64,000 bases of DNA from Caecitellus pseudoparvulus (GCA_965644315.1 CBFFRQ010000053.1:558001-622000), one strand, 5' to 3'; shown: positions 53,574 to 64,000, counted from the stretch's first letter. The notes: a model not told the origin generated them from the letters alone. Numbers and translations: made by a program.

Positions 53574-53738
53574 ACAGAGGCTAGCGCTCCAATTTTTCAC
53601 ACACAATCCACCGCTACAACAAGCATGCAGTGCTAGCACTGCACCGAGGCTTCGTGGTACCCGTGACATGTCCGCCGTCGAGCGCTCCAGTTCCATAGCC
53701 GGCGTTGGCGGAATTTGGGCACTTTCTGCGGGATTATC

Positions 53739-55465
53739 ATGGCGGCCGTGTTTGCCCTGCGCCATTCGTTCTTGAAGAACTTCAAGGGCCTGGCAAGCCA
53801 AGATCGAACGGGGGAAGGAAACTCAGATGCTGCTGCTCGCAGGCCCTCCTTGCCGCGGCTATTGGGGCGTTCTCGAGCAGATGCTTCCGAGGCCACGGCG
53901 GGCATGAATGCCGCCCTTTCGCACGTGGACGAGGAGCTGCCAGAGGAGGGTGGGGCCAGTAAGTAGTGAGACTGTTAGTATTGTGGCCAGCCCCTCGAAA
54001 GCATGCGCTCCCCCCTTCTGCAGGTGTGGCGGCGTTCCACTTACGCATGACGAGCGAGCTCATCACACAGGATCACACGGGGCAACGTTTGCACCTCTCC
54101 CTCGCCAGCGCCACAATGGCACGGTGCGACAAGCTGCTGAAGGAGCAATTCCAAGCTCTGGATGAAGCTGAAGCAGTGGGGCAGACTCTGACTGAGGCTG
54201 CGGTGCAGGAGAGAACGCGGGCGCCCAGCGGTATTACGTCAGAAGCACTCGGCTCAGTTTCCGCACTGTCCCCTCACGCGCCCCAGCGCGGAGTTGCAGC
54301 GCCTCTGCCAGCGCTGCAAGCGCCACACCAGGCAATCTACACAAAGGGTGACTTGGCACTTCCCGTAAGAGGCAGGCTCGTGCCTGCATCCACGCCCGCT
54401 GCAGACAAGTGGGAGGCGCCAGCTGATGTGGCTGCCGCAGTTGACTCCGCAGCGGCTCTTGCGGCAGCTGCAGAAACCACACCCCAAACCAGCGAGAGGG
54501 GAGACGAAACTCAGACCTCTCCTATTCAACGGGCCGCTCCTGTGCTGCATGCCCCCCCTGCCTGGTATGCGGACGCTGACGTCAGTGGAGCGGCGCAGCA
54601 ACAAATGACGCAGCACGCCCAGGAGCTGCAAGATGCGGAATTTTCCCCAGCCCTCACCCGAAAGCAGCGCCGCAAAGCCGCGCAGGCTAAGCACCGCCAG
54701 CATGGAGCGGCTCGCTCACCAGCTCCCGTGACGAAGCCGGCCCTTCCCCAGCAGACACAGGAGCCGTCCCAAACACACCCACAAAGCACGCAACCACCCG
54801 CACTGGCGCAGCGTGTGCTTCGGGAGGTCATCCAGGCACACCCTGGCAAGGAAGGCAAGCAGCCCCTCTCAGCTCAGGTAGTCGGCGTGCCCTCCAAGAC
54901 ACGCGTCCTGGTACGCTTCACTGACTCCGCTGGCTGGATCACGCTGCAAGGCGTCGTGAGTCTGCCGGACACCTCTGCCGTGCAAGTTGGCGCACCTGTG
55001 CACGTATTGGCAACAGACGTCAGGCCCAGTGACCAAGGCAAATCCGGAGACGAATGGGTTGTGCAGTGTGCTCCTGCCCCTTCGCCTGCCCGCCGAGCTC
55101 ACTCCAGCACGCCGCCGCCACCCGCCGCGGCAGTGCCTGGCAAGACAACCCCACAGACACAGGCTGTGCCGGCCAACTCAGCCACGGCCAGCAAGCCTGC
55201 CCCAGTGCGAGGCAAGCGCATGTTTAACCCACATGCCGCCGAGTGGGTGCCATCTCCCGCACAGCACCCAATGCCGCCGCCGTCGCCGTCGCCGTCGCTG
55301 GTGGCTGGCATGTCGTGGGCGGCCCAGCAGCAGGCGGCGCTGTCGTACAGCTTCATGATGCACCAGGCACACATGGCACACATGGCACGGGTGGCAGGTA
55401 TGCCCAGTGCAGCAGCAGCAGCAACAGTGCCGGCCACCCAGGCCAAGGTGGCGGATGCGGAGTGA
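53739..55465 (+). CDS. PAM2-motif protein, probable poly(A)-binding-protein partner
   Basis: Two exons: 53739-53958 and 54024-55465, with a 65-base intron using the consensus donor GTAAGT and acceptor TGCAG; 553 residues. The N-terminus is MAAVFALRHSFLKNFKGL. A short conserved-looking helical segment (FHLRMTSELITQDHTGQRL) spans the splice junction. The rest is Ala/Pro/Gln-rich and disordered, with the basic patch TRKQRRKAAQAKHR. Near the C-terminus RMFNPHAAEWVPS fits the PAM2 consensus (L/F-N-P-x-A-x-E-F/W-x-P), which docks on the MLLE domain of cytoplasmic poly(A)-binding protein. Ataxin-2, PAIP and eRF3 proteins use this motif; no LSm domain is obvious here, so the family is open. Its last ~80 residues are Met/His/Gln/Ala-rich. 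Confidence 0.75.
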
Positions 55466-55541
55466 TGGATCGGCGATGTAATGCAAGGCAGTGCCCGGCG
55501 CATCATCACGCAATGGTTGCATTCACAATGGTGCCTGTGCG

Positions 55542-55897
55542 TCAGGCCTTGAAGATGGCGGCACGCGCAGCCTTGACGATGGTGGCGTGGTCCGCTGACA
55601 GGAAGGCGCCAGTCTTGGCGGTCTTCCACTTGGTAGCCTCCTCCTTGGAATCAGCTCATGTTTGGTGCCCCCAAACAGTTCGCGACACTCGGCGCTCTGC
55701 CACAGTCCACAAGCCGCGTACATAATCCGAGGCAATTATATCAATGAAAATGTACAAAAATTCGTGTTTCCGGTTCTCTTCTGCGTCTGGCTTGCCCTCT
55801 GGCGGCGCACACTGCGTGATTGCGTCGTGTGTTGACGACTTGTCAATTTCCGCAAGTCAGCTCTTGCACGAGCTGTGGTTGGCAAGCCAGCCGCCAT
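55542..55897 (-). CDS. Possible small two-exon gene (62 residues)
   Basis: Exon 1 55897-55811 and exon 2 55643-55542, with a 167-base intron (donor GTGCGC, acceptor CAAG, phase 0). The predicted protein starts MAAGLPTTARARADLRKL, basic and lacking early acidic residues like a mitochondrial presequence, and continues EEATKWKTAKTGAFLSAD to end in AAIFKA. Exon 2 has biased, protein-like composition, whereas the neighbouring frames do not. The match to a family is unknown. It would fill the otherwise empty space between the PAM2 gene and the P-loop ATPase. It could equally be a lone relic exon. Confidence 0.4.
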
Positions 55898-56051
55898 TGG
55901 CCTTTGCAGCACCGCCAAATCGGCTCTTCAACACTTGAAGTAACAGTGAGTGCAGTTCTGTGGCGTGGCGTGGCGATTCTCGTGGGCGCTCGTGCCTGCG
56001 TTGCCGCGCGCAAACTACACCCGGCACGATCTTCCGCACTGACTCTCAGGC

Positions 56052-57725
56052 ATGGGAGAAGCAACGTCACCCACGCTTGCCGCCCGCGGAACGAGAGAGC
56101 CTGGTCCCTTTGAGGAGATGTGTGTTGGTGCGCAGCCCCTGTGCAGTCGTCAAGTATTGACCGAGGAGGACGATGCATTGTTGGCAGACATGGCAGCCGA
56201 CACCACCCACCCCTTCGTGCCGATTGATCACCTGCTGCCGGCCATCCAAACACTGACTCGGATGAAACGGATACTGCACGGTTGGCGTGGAGTGTCATCA
56301 GCCTACCTTCTGACAGGTCCCAGCGGCGTTGGGAAGACCCATCTGCTGGAGGCACATGCCCAGCAGTTGACTGTGAGGAACGCCAGAGCGAGAGGCGGCC
56401 GGCTCACACTGTGTTGCAGCACGAAGCTTGCTGTACGCGAGCCTTCAGACACTAGTAGCTTTCATGAGTGGCTGCTCAGGTCAGCCGCGAGCCAGCTGGC
56501 CGAGCTGCAACAACATGAGTCTGTCGCAAAGGTGCTGAGGCTGCTGGCCGGCTCTGCATGTGTGAACCCTGCACGACAGACGGTAGACGTGCAGCATCTG
56601 CTGGCCATGGCTGCAGGGGACAGCACCGGCAGCACTCCACCCACAGAGCTGTCGCCCGAGGTGCACGCAGCTCTGACTGGTGCTGGCACGAAGAATCGCC
56701 TGGGCCTGGCCTGCGCCGTGTTGAAGGAAGCCAACATCGCCGTCATTGTGCACATTGATGACGCCGACTGTCTGTTCCAGGGCAAGCACTTCACACGGGG
56801 GTGTGCGAAGCGGTGGTGCTTGCAGCTGAAGGATTTGCTGTCTTTCAAGTACCCTGCAGTTGGCGTGGTCCTGTGCACTTCCTTCCAGCGGGCCAGCCAA
56901 CTGTTCGTAGACGACGGAGAACCTCATGACTTCCCGCCCCGCTTCACACATCACGATCTGCGAGAGATCTGGAGCAGGCCTAAGTTCAAGGTCAGGCACA
57001 CTCCCGTGGGAGGGCCTGCTTGGAACTGCACGTCTCTCATGGCCTTCCTCCTGACACACGCGGGCAGGGAAGTGGGCAGCTCATTCTCCCTCTTTCGGCG
57101 CCACCTTGACCAGCAGCCGTCAGAGGTAGCGCTTCGGGTGGCCAGGGGGCTCGATGAGCTGTGCCTGCAGAGCTGGAAGGGGGACGCTGGAGCAAGCTCT
57201 GCAGAGAAGCTGGACGCTTTCCTGGTGCACATCATGGAGCAGTTCGGGCACACACCCCAAGACCTGGAGCATGCGGTGCCTGAGCTTGTGGACGCATGCC
57301 AAGCGCCTCAGACATGGCCAGTATCCACGGAGGAAGCTGCAGTGAAACTTGTCTCACGTGAACATGCCCGTATGTTCAGGCTGGTGATGGATACTTTCCT
57401 GGAGATCTTGCCGGATGACGAGCAGGAACAGCTGGCCAAGGACACCCTGCTCACCTTCCGCTCTGGGCGGTACGCCGTGTCCAGTTCGCTGCTGGAAGAG
57501 TTCCTGGACGTATACATCACCCGCCAGGCACAACAGGCCGCAGCCGCAGCAGGTGGCAGCGCAGCTCACCAGGCACGTGCGCTTGTATGTCCGGCTGCTC
57601 TTCATTGCGTCAATACTGCCATGGATGCTGGGTGGCTCTCACCCCACCCCCGTGGTCTGAGCCTGGGGAGCCTGCAAGTGTACCGCCAGAGCATGTGTGG
57701 GGGTGTGCACCCTGACATCAAGTAG
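56052..57725 (+). CDS. Orphan P-loop ATPase (AAA/STAND-like)
   Basis: A single exon of 557 residues starting MGEATSPTLAARG. Walker A is GPSGVGKTHLL (residues ~89-99) and a Walker B-like strand is IAVIVHIDDADCLF (~229-242), so it probably binds and hydrolyses ATP. The C-terminal half is helical with no recognised domain (FRLVMDTFLEILPDDEQEQL). The arrangement recalls AAA+/STAND or ORC/Cdc6-like modules, or the P-loop part of Crinkler/RHS-type proteins, but I cannot choose among these. The stop is TAG; the frame stays open for 46 more codons to a TGA, which I regard as chance. Codon use is similar to neighbours, with somewhat fewer GC-runs. Confidence 0.75.
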   Translation: MGEATSPTLAARGTREPGPFEEMCVGAQPLCSRQVLTEEDDALLADMAADTTHPFVPIDHLLPAIQTLTRMKRILHGWRGVSSAYLLTGPSGVGKTHLLEAHAQQLTVRNARARGGRLTLCCSTKLAVREPSDTSSFHEWLLRSAASQLAELQQHESVAKVLRLLAGSACVNPARQTVDVQHLLAMAAGDSTGSTPPTELSPEVHAALTGAGTKNRLGLACAVLKEANIAVIVHIDDADCLFQGKHFTRGCAKRWCLQLKDLLSFKYPAVGVVLCTSFQRASQLFVDDGEPHDFPPRFTHHDLREIWSRPKFKVRHTPVGGPAWNCTSLMAFLLTHAGREVGSSFSLFRRHLDQQPSEVALRVARGLDELCLQSWKGDAGASSAEKLDAFLVHIMEQFGHTPQDLEHAVPELVDACQAPQTWPVSTEEAAVKLVSREHARMFRLVMDTFLEILPDDEQEQLAKDTLLTFRSGRYAVSSSLLEEFLDVYITRQAQQAAAAAGGSAAHQARALVCPAALHCVNTAMDAGWLSPHPRGLSLGSLQVYRQSMCGGVHPDIK

Positions 57726-58343
57726 ATACGGGGTGGTGGGTTTGGCGAGCAGGCTGAGATGCCCATGGCCCCTGTCTTTGCGAGGATGCCGAGGTTCAAA
57801 GGACGTGTGCTTGTAAAGCGTGCTGACGGGTCAGGGTGGTGCGACAATGTTGGCTCAAGGTCTTGATCACTGGGGTAGTGAGGGCTCCCAGCGTGTAGTC
57901 CCGCCGACCCTAGGTGCATCAACGATACAGGCAGAAGCGCAGCATTTGGAATGCAAAGCAGCGCCGTGCACCTGGCCTCGAACGCCGGCACCGTGTCTGG
58001 CTCTCTGCACTCCTAACTCGCCGCGCGCCTCTTGCCGCTTCTGCCCCAGATCTGTCACGCAGCGTATCTTCCGTGGAGATTGGGCTGGGCTGTTCAGCTG
58101 CGCTGGTGCTGCTGCTTCTTGCAGCATGCTGGAGCCCTGCTGAGACCCCGCTGGCCCATTCACTGCACGGCACTGCCTCCATCACCTTCCACGCTGCAGA
58201 ATACTTCCTGCAGCCAGGAGTGGCAAGCGTAGTCACGTCGCCCAGTGCTGGAGAAACGCTGACTGGTTTGGTGATCTGAAGAAAAGAAACAGCGTTGACT
58301 CCCCCACAAATCCCCGCACAAGATCTGCCACGCACCTGGTTGA
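57726..58343. other. Intergenic region upstream of the SPEF2-like gene
   Basis: About 620 bases with no supportable gene. It should contain the SPEF2-like promoter and may contain a short first exon that I could not identify. Overlapping frames on both strands lack features. Confidence 0.4.
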
Positions 58344-61300
58344 GCAAATCGTGAACCGACCGTTTTCATCGTCCTCCAAGGACTGTTCTGGCATTTTCAA
58401 TGCACGCTTGACCACTTCGCCGTCCCTCACAGTGCCCGGGCACAGCGTTGGGGCAGGGTCGACTCAAGATCGCGCGAAGCTGTCCCTCAACCAGATCTGC
58501 AAAGCAGCTTTCGAGCGCCACGTGAGGAAGCGGGTGCCACGTACACCCTCCTGCACTGGCTGCAAGACGAGGTGAAGCTGCCGGGCCCTGTGGACGATCT
58601 GGCAAAGCACTTCAGCAATGGTTACGCCTTCGCTGTGGTGCTGCACAACACCAACCAAATGACGCCAGCAGAGTTCGGCCAGTGTGTGCAGGACGAAAAG
58701 AGCGACTCCAAGATTCAGAACTACTGCCAACTCTTTCCAGTCTTCCGACGGCTGGGCATCAAGTTCGATGCTCGCGTTGCCCAGCAGCTCATGCTGCGCA
58801 AGCCTGGCACCGCCCAGCGTGTGATGTACGAGCTGCGGACGGTATTGGCGCCCCTGTCACGAGTGAGGGTGGAGCGTGACTCGGAGTCCAAGCAACGCTT
58901 GCTGAAGCAGCGCTTGACGACCCGCAAGCCTCAGTACGACGCGGCACAGGCTGCGATATTTGAGCGCAACATCCGCGCCGCTGCTGAGAACCAAAACGCC
59001 GTCTTCCTCGACAAGCACATGGCCAAGTTCAAGCAGCACGTGGACGATCTGTGGGCCAGTCGAGACGCGACACATGCTGCCCGGGTGGGGGCGCACCGCA
59101 GCGCTCTGCGCCAGCAGCGCCAGCAGCGCTTGCACGCACTTCGCACACGGCACATGGTGGTGCATGCTCGGGAGGAGGCAGGTATCCGCGAGTGGCAGCG
59201 CAACCAGGAGATTCGCCTTGCACAAGTCCTGGCAGCGAAGGAGTTTCGGGCGACCAAGGCGGCCAAGGCACGGTCTGCTGCGAGGCGCCGAGTCGCCGAC
59301 GCCCAGCGCGACACCACGTCAGACATTGCGGCGTTCGAGGCGAGGGCTGTGGCACAAGGCGTGCCAGTGATCGGCGCTGAGCCGTTGGACGAAGCCACCC
59401 TGCGTCGCAGCGTGCGCCGGAAGCTGGCGAGCCGAGCACGGACGAGGAAGCCAAGCTCGCCCAGCTGCCGGGCACGACCCTGACGTCTCAGGACACCCTG
59501 CACCTCCGCTTGACCCGCAAACTGGCCACCATCCAGGCGAGGGAGGACAGCGAGCCTTCCCCTGTCATGCAGCGCCTGCAGTCCAGGGGAGGAGGCGGCG
59601 GCGAGGCGCTGGCTGCTCGTGCTGCGCGTCGAAGCGCCTTCCTCGTTGCGTCCCGTGCAAGTCGCACGCGCCTGCACGCCAGGCAACGCCACGCCCAGCT
59701 GAAGGGCCTGCTCATGCACCGGTGTGGCTCGGAGCAGGAGTTGGATGACGTGGTGCTGCGCACACTCAAGTGTGAGCTGGTGTTCCGGCAGAACCGCGCT
59801 TGTCGTGAGGCCGCGGTGGCGGAGCAGGCCAGGCGCGATGCCGACCTGCAGCTGGCCCGCCAGCGCGCTTCGCTGCTACAGCAGCAGAGTGCCTTCGAGG
59901 ACGATGTCACTGCCTCGGCAGACAGGATGGTGGAGGCTGCAGGGGCTCGGCGGCGAGCGCACGTGCACAGGGCGCACGCGATCGCCCTCGCCTGTGTGCA
60001 GGAGCTTGTCGAGGCTGCGCTGGGCTTGGCATGTGCGAGGGAAGCCAGCAACATACGGCTGCTGGAGCAGAGTGCGGGCTCTGCGGCGATGCCGTCCCTG
60101 CGTGTTCCGCGGCAGGGCGAAGAAGAGGGGAAGGAAGCGGAGGGGAAGGAAGAGGGGGGCGGTGTGGCGAAGGCGGATGGGGGAGTGCTTGTGGAGTGTC
60201 CTGGAGGGGTTGACCCGCTGACTGCCATTTTCACGCGGGTTGGCTTCAGGCACGCCGCTGGCATGCACAGCCACACTCAGTGGGCTGCCTCGCAAGCACT
60301 GCCGCTTCCCGACGTGCTGACCAGCCCTGACTTCGACGATGTCGTGTCACCCAAAGCAGGAGGGCGCAAGAGCCCGTCTGGTCGGCGGTCTCGGGCATCA
60401 GACACCGCGGATGATGCTCACACTGAAGTGCTGACTGTTCAGCGGGCTGCTGCAGCGTCGCTTGGCGGCGCTGGCGCGGCCACACTGCCCGCTGACGCGG
60501 CAGCAGATGAAACCAGCCACTCGCAACCCATGCCAGGAGTGCCCATTCCCCCTGGTGTCGTGGTGGCCATGTTGGGCGTGCAGGCCCAGCCTGCAGGCTG
60601 CAGTTCGCACGGCGAGGGCCCCAGTGCGCTGGACGAGGGCCTGCCCAAGGCAAGTGTGGAAGTCAGCGTGGGTGTCGAAGACGACACTTCGGAAGGCGGA
60701 GATGGTAAGGAAGGCGCTGATGCCGGAGCTGTGGAGCGCATCCAGGCGCGTTCGGGCCGTGCAGATAACGTAGAACAGCTGCGCCTGCCTTCTGGAGCAG
60801 GGGAAGGCGGGGCTGTTTCTGTCGGTGGTAGCTTGGAGCAGGCGCCAGCCCAGTCCGGGGCTGGTTCTGCAGAGCTGGTTCCGCAGCAGGCGTCTTGTGG
60901 CATGGCTGACACTGAGGTGAGTCCAGTTGCCATGGAGCTTTTCCAGCACTACGTTGCCAGGCACTTTGTGTGGCCAGCCGACGCCCCCGTGCCAGACGTG
61001 GTGGGCGACGAGGAGGCGGTGGCGGCTGCTCAGGCCCCACTGGAGGCACCCTTCCCGCCTGTGCTGGAGGCGGAGTCCAGCCTTCTGTCGCCAAAGAAGA
61101 GCCCTTCCAGCAAGAAAGGCAAGGCGGACGTTGCCGAGGTGGTCCTCCCGCATCCCGCCCCGCAGCCTGCTCTTGCCGCAGAGCCTCAACTACACGCTGC
61201 ACAGCACCTACTTGGTAGCGTCTTGCAAAAGCTTCGCCGGGCAGCTGGCCCAGAGCCAGCTCTCCCCCCAACGTGCGATGTTCCGCAGTTTCCCTTCACC

Positions 61301-64000
61301 GTGGCGCTTGTGGGCCCTCCGGGCTCGGGAGTCAGCACGCAAGCTGGCTTCTTGGCCGCAGCACTGTCCTTGAAGGTGTTGCGTCCCAATGCGCTCATGT
61401 CACAGGCTCTGAGCATGGCAGATGGCAGCCTGTCCACGGAGCAGTGCGACCTCAGTGCACCCCACGCGGAAGCCCTCAAGAGGGTCGGGCAGCACGCACG
61501 GGCGGCAATGGCAGAGGGCGCAGCTGTGCCGGAGGTGTGCATGGTGCAAGCTGTCTTGTGTGGCATTCGCGACATGGCACGCGCACCAGTGGACCCATCC
61601 CTGGTCTCACTGCCTGCGCACGGCGAACCCCCCCCTCCCAGCGGTGATAGGGCTGACATTGAGCGGCTACATGACACCGTGCCCGCTGCAGCTGCCGCCC
61701 CCATGGAAGATGCCAACGGAGAAGAGCAGAAGTCTGAAGAGCCGGGGCCAGCCAGTGCCAAGCCTCATGCCCGAGAGCAAGCCCACCGAGGGTGGATTTT
61801 GGACGGCTTCCCGCAGACTCTCACTTAGGCAGTGCTGTTGGAAGAAGCCCTGACCTGGCAAGCTCCTGAGCTGGGTCCTGGGCTGCCGGAGCGAGCCCGT
61901 GTGGAGGGCCGGGGGACATGGGATACCAGTACTGCCCGACAGAAGGAACCCACTCAGGAAGATGCTTGGGAAGCGGGCATGGTGCTGCCGGTGCCGCCAC
62001 ACCCTGTTCTCGACGCGAACGCAGATGAGGAGGACGGCCTGCCCAGCCATCGAGCACCCTGACCCGTCTCTGCCCCAGTCCCTCTGCCCAAGCACCCCCA
62101 TGGCGTGAAGCTCCTGATCCGCCTCGTGCTGCCCCCTGAACAAGCCCTACGCAAGGTGCTTGGCGTGCGTGTGGACCCAGCCCGCTTGGTCACTTTGGAA
62201 GCTTCAGATGCTGCAGAAGCAGCTGCTGCGCCAAGGGATGAAGAAGGGTCGCTGCAAGACGTCTTGGATGGTGACGTACCGTCCGCTGGCGCTGCCGTGT
62301 TTGGCCACGAGGGTGTCGACGGCACCGTCCGAGCTGGAGCCCGGGGCTTGAACCCACCCGCAGCTTTGCGGGGAGAGGCCATGAACGTGGTCGTCGGTGC
62401 TGAGCCGCTCCAATCCGTGACAGAAGGCAAAGCTGCGCAGGAAGAGGAAGAGGAAGAGGAGGTGCGCTGCGCCACACCCCAGCGCCGGGCCGAGGCAGGC
62501 GGCCCCTCTTCGAGCACAGCGCCGCGCCAAGGCGTGGTTGGCGCAGAACACCTCGCCGCACAGGAGCAAGCAACAGCCACATTCACCTCCGACGCTTGGA
62601 GCAGTCCCAGCAGTGGACGAGGTGCGCCCAGGCGGAGGTCAGCAGGAGCCCCATGTGCCTCTTCGCAGTGCTGAGTCGCGCAGCCTCGGCTGCTGAGGAA
62701 GACATTGCCGCGCGTGAGGCAGCTCGTGAGCAGGTGTGGAGAGAGACCCTCGCACGCAGGGATGCGGCCTTGGCGGCCGATGCCACAAGCGCTGCCACGG
62801 AGCTCGCCTTCCGCCACGGGGAAGACGTGCATGTGCAAGTTGTCGATGCGTTGGAGGCTCAACAGGCAGAAGCCGCTGCGGCAGCCGCCGCTGCAGCGGC
62901 TTCCAAGAAATCTGGCTCCAAGGGCAAGTCCGATAGTCCAAAGGCAAGTGTGGCAGAAGGCAAGTCTGCAGATGGTGATAGATCCGAGCATGACAGTGCC
63001 CAGGAGGAGGTGTTGACCGCCTCTTCCTTGACTGCAGAGGAAGCTGAGGTGGTTGCGCCAAGTCTGCACGAACCGTATGTGATTGCCCCCGACCTTCCAC
63101 CTGCTCCTTCCTTGGCCCAGGTTCCTCCAGCCTCGCCAACTGCCGAGCCTGCCGTGCATGACACAGCTGAGGACGTGTCCCCCCAACGGGCGGAAGCACA
63201 GGTTGCGGCTCAGGCTGCCCTTGCAGCGCGAGCCGCTGCCCAAGCGTTGGTTGTTACTCCAGCACGCTTCGCAGGGGCTTTGGAAGACTCTGTGCCCCGA
63301 GACAAGGCGCTGGGCCTCCTGGCACAACTCTGGCAGCAGGCAGTTTCACACTACGGGCAAATGCTCAGCAGCAGCTTCCACCGAGCTGCCTTGGAGCAAG
63401 TGGGTGTGCACGCGCGGTTGGGGGAAACGAGCCGTCTTCTGCACCGCTCCTTGCGGCGCCCCGTCCCCGCCTACCAGGCTCTCATGCGCCATGCTCAAGA
63501 CGCAATCAACAGCTTGTCTTGGACTGAGCGCATGGGGCCCTCAGCGGAGGCCTGGTCTCAAGTCCCGTCTGTTGAAGAAGCAGCTTTGCAGGTGTGGGTG
63601 GAGGAGGCTCTGGAAGCCTCGGGTGGCAGCAAAGCTACCGCCTCAAAGTAGGGTAAGGGTGCCGCTGCGCCCGAAGCACAGGAGCCGTCGCCTGAAGCAA
63701 AGGCCGAGAAAGCAGCCTTGCGAGCGGCTGCGACCCGAGCTCAGCTGGCGGAAACGGTGCAGGTTGCCACCTCCTGCATGTTGGCCACTGCCGAAGCCCG
63801 GCGGGAGAGCGCCTTGCACCTGCTGCACGCAAAGGGGGACGACGGGTGGGTGCAGTACGTGCAAGGGGCGCTGGCGTCCCACTTCTGCAGCGCAGTGCAG
63901 GCAGAGGGCGACCGCCTTGTCGCCTCCCGCCTGGTGCTGATGGGGTACATGCGGGCGGCAGACGGGGCGGATGGCTGTGGTATCCTGACCGGTCGCAATG
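58344..64000 (+). CDS. SPEF2: SPEF2/CPC1-like ciliary central-pair protein, partial, with in-frame TAG
   Basis: Runs off the right edge. The CH domain is clear from about 58540: TLLHWLQDEVKLPGP, FSNGYAFAVVLH and LGIKFDARVAQQLM. A long Arg/Gln-rich coiled coil follows, then an adenylate-kinase-like domain from about 61290 with GPPGSGVST and GWILDGFPQTLT. This order is that of SPEF2/CPC1, a C1b projection protein of the axonemal central pair. Proposed introns: 59412-59464 (53 bases, GTGCGC..CCCAG), one ending at 62078 whose donor is unresolved and which would remove the TGA at 62060, 62622-62668 (47 bases) and 63592-63681 (90 bases, removing the TAG at 63649). The 5' end is unresolved: the frame is open from 58344 but has no ATG before the CH domain; an upstream exon or a non-AUG start is needed. 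TAG at 61826-61828 interrupts the kinase motif. Confidence 0.8.

Noticed and set aside
57723-57864. Readthrough extension of the P-loop ATPase past its TAG
   Set aside because: 46 further codons are open, but in this base composition that is common and no domain or conservation supports it.
61826-63651. Genome-wide reassignment of UAG to glutamine
   Set aside because: RAB28 ends in TAG exactly after its CaaX box and the coiled-coil, PPR and WD40 genes end plausibly at TAG; the second TAG in SPEF2 (63649-63651) is removed by a 90-base in-frame intron. Only one TAG remains unexplained.

Overview
This is nuclear DNA of a GC-rich, compact eukaryote, most likely a flagellated microalga or other free-living protist. 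The evidence is spliceosomal introns with GT..AG ends (47 to 281 bases, donors strongly biased to GTGCGT), typical eukaryotic proteins (RAB28, a USP9X/USP24-like deubiquitinase, DHX37, ribosomal P2) and nuclear-encoded mitochondrial proteins with targeting peptides. Cilium genes (CCDC113/CFAP263, RAB28, SPEF2/CPC1) point to a motile or at least ciliated cell. A PPR-like protein with a basic, serine/alanine-rich N-terminus weakly suggests an organelle RNA system, possibly a plastid. I cannot name the lineage.

Layout. 1-3.4 kb: a minus-strand coiled-coil/helical protein that runs off the left edge. 3.9-5.2 kb: a twin-CX9C protein and COX11, converging tail to tail. 5.7-10.9 kb: the three-exon DEAH helicase DHX37. 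11-13 kb: a two-exon coiled-coil protein. 13-16.8 kb: a gene-poor block with two nearly identical ~625-base direct repeats and recurrent small hairpins. 16.8-19.5 kb: a PPR-like protein. 19.8-30.4 kb: a 3,541-residue deubiquitinase in one exon. 30.5-31.3 kb: a four-exon unknown gene. 31.5-33.2 kb: a WD40 protein. 33.6-39.6 kb: a 1,999-residue secreted GH43-like protein. 40.2-40.8 kb: ribosomal P2. 41-46.2 kb: a non-canonical poly(A)/uridylyl transferase with a Gln/His-rich N-terminus. 46.4-47.8 kb: CCDC113. 48-49.1 kb: the PLP-homeostasis protein PLPBP/YggS in six exons. 49.7-52.2 kb: a NOL8-like RRM protein. 52.4-53.6 kb: RAB28 in five exons. 53.7-55.5 kb: a PAM2-motif protein. 55.5-55.9 kb: a possible small two-exon gene. 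56-57.7 kb: an orphan P-loop ATPase. 58.4 kb to the right edge: SPEF2/CPC1-like, with an in-frame TAG inside its adenylate kinase domain.

The genes do not form an operon. Several share themes: ribosome biogenesis (DHX37, NOL8, P2), mRNA 3'-end and poly(A) biology (nucleotidyltransferase, PAM2 protein), mitochondrial oxidase assembly (COX11, twin CX9C) and the axoneme (CCDC113, SPEF2, RAB28). Long open frames antisense to the GC-rich exons are frequent and were treated as shadows. Exon boundaries were set by hand from GT/AG sites plus reading-frame and family continuity; no tool was run. All family names are recognition from memory of the families, not database hits.
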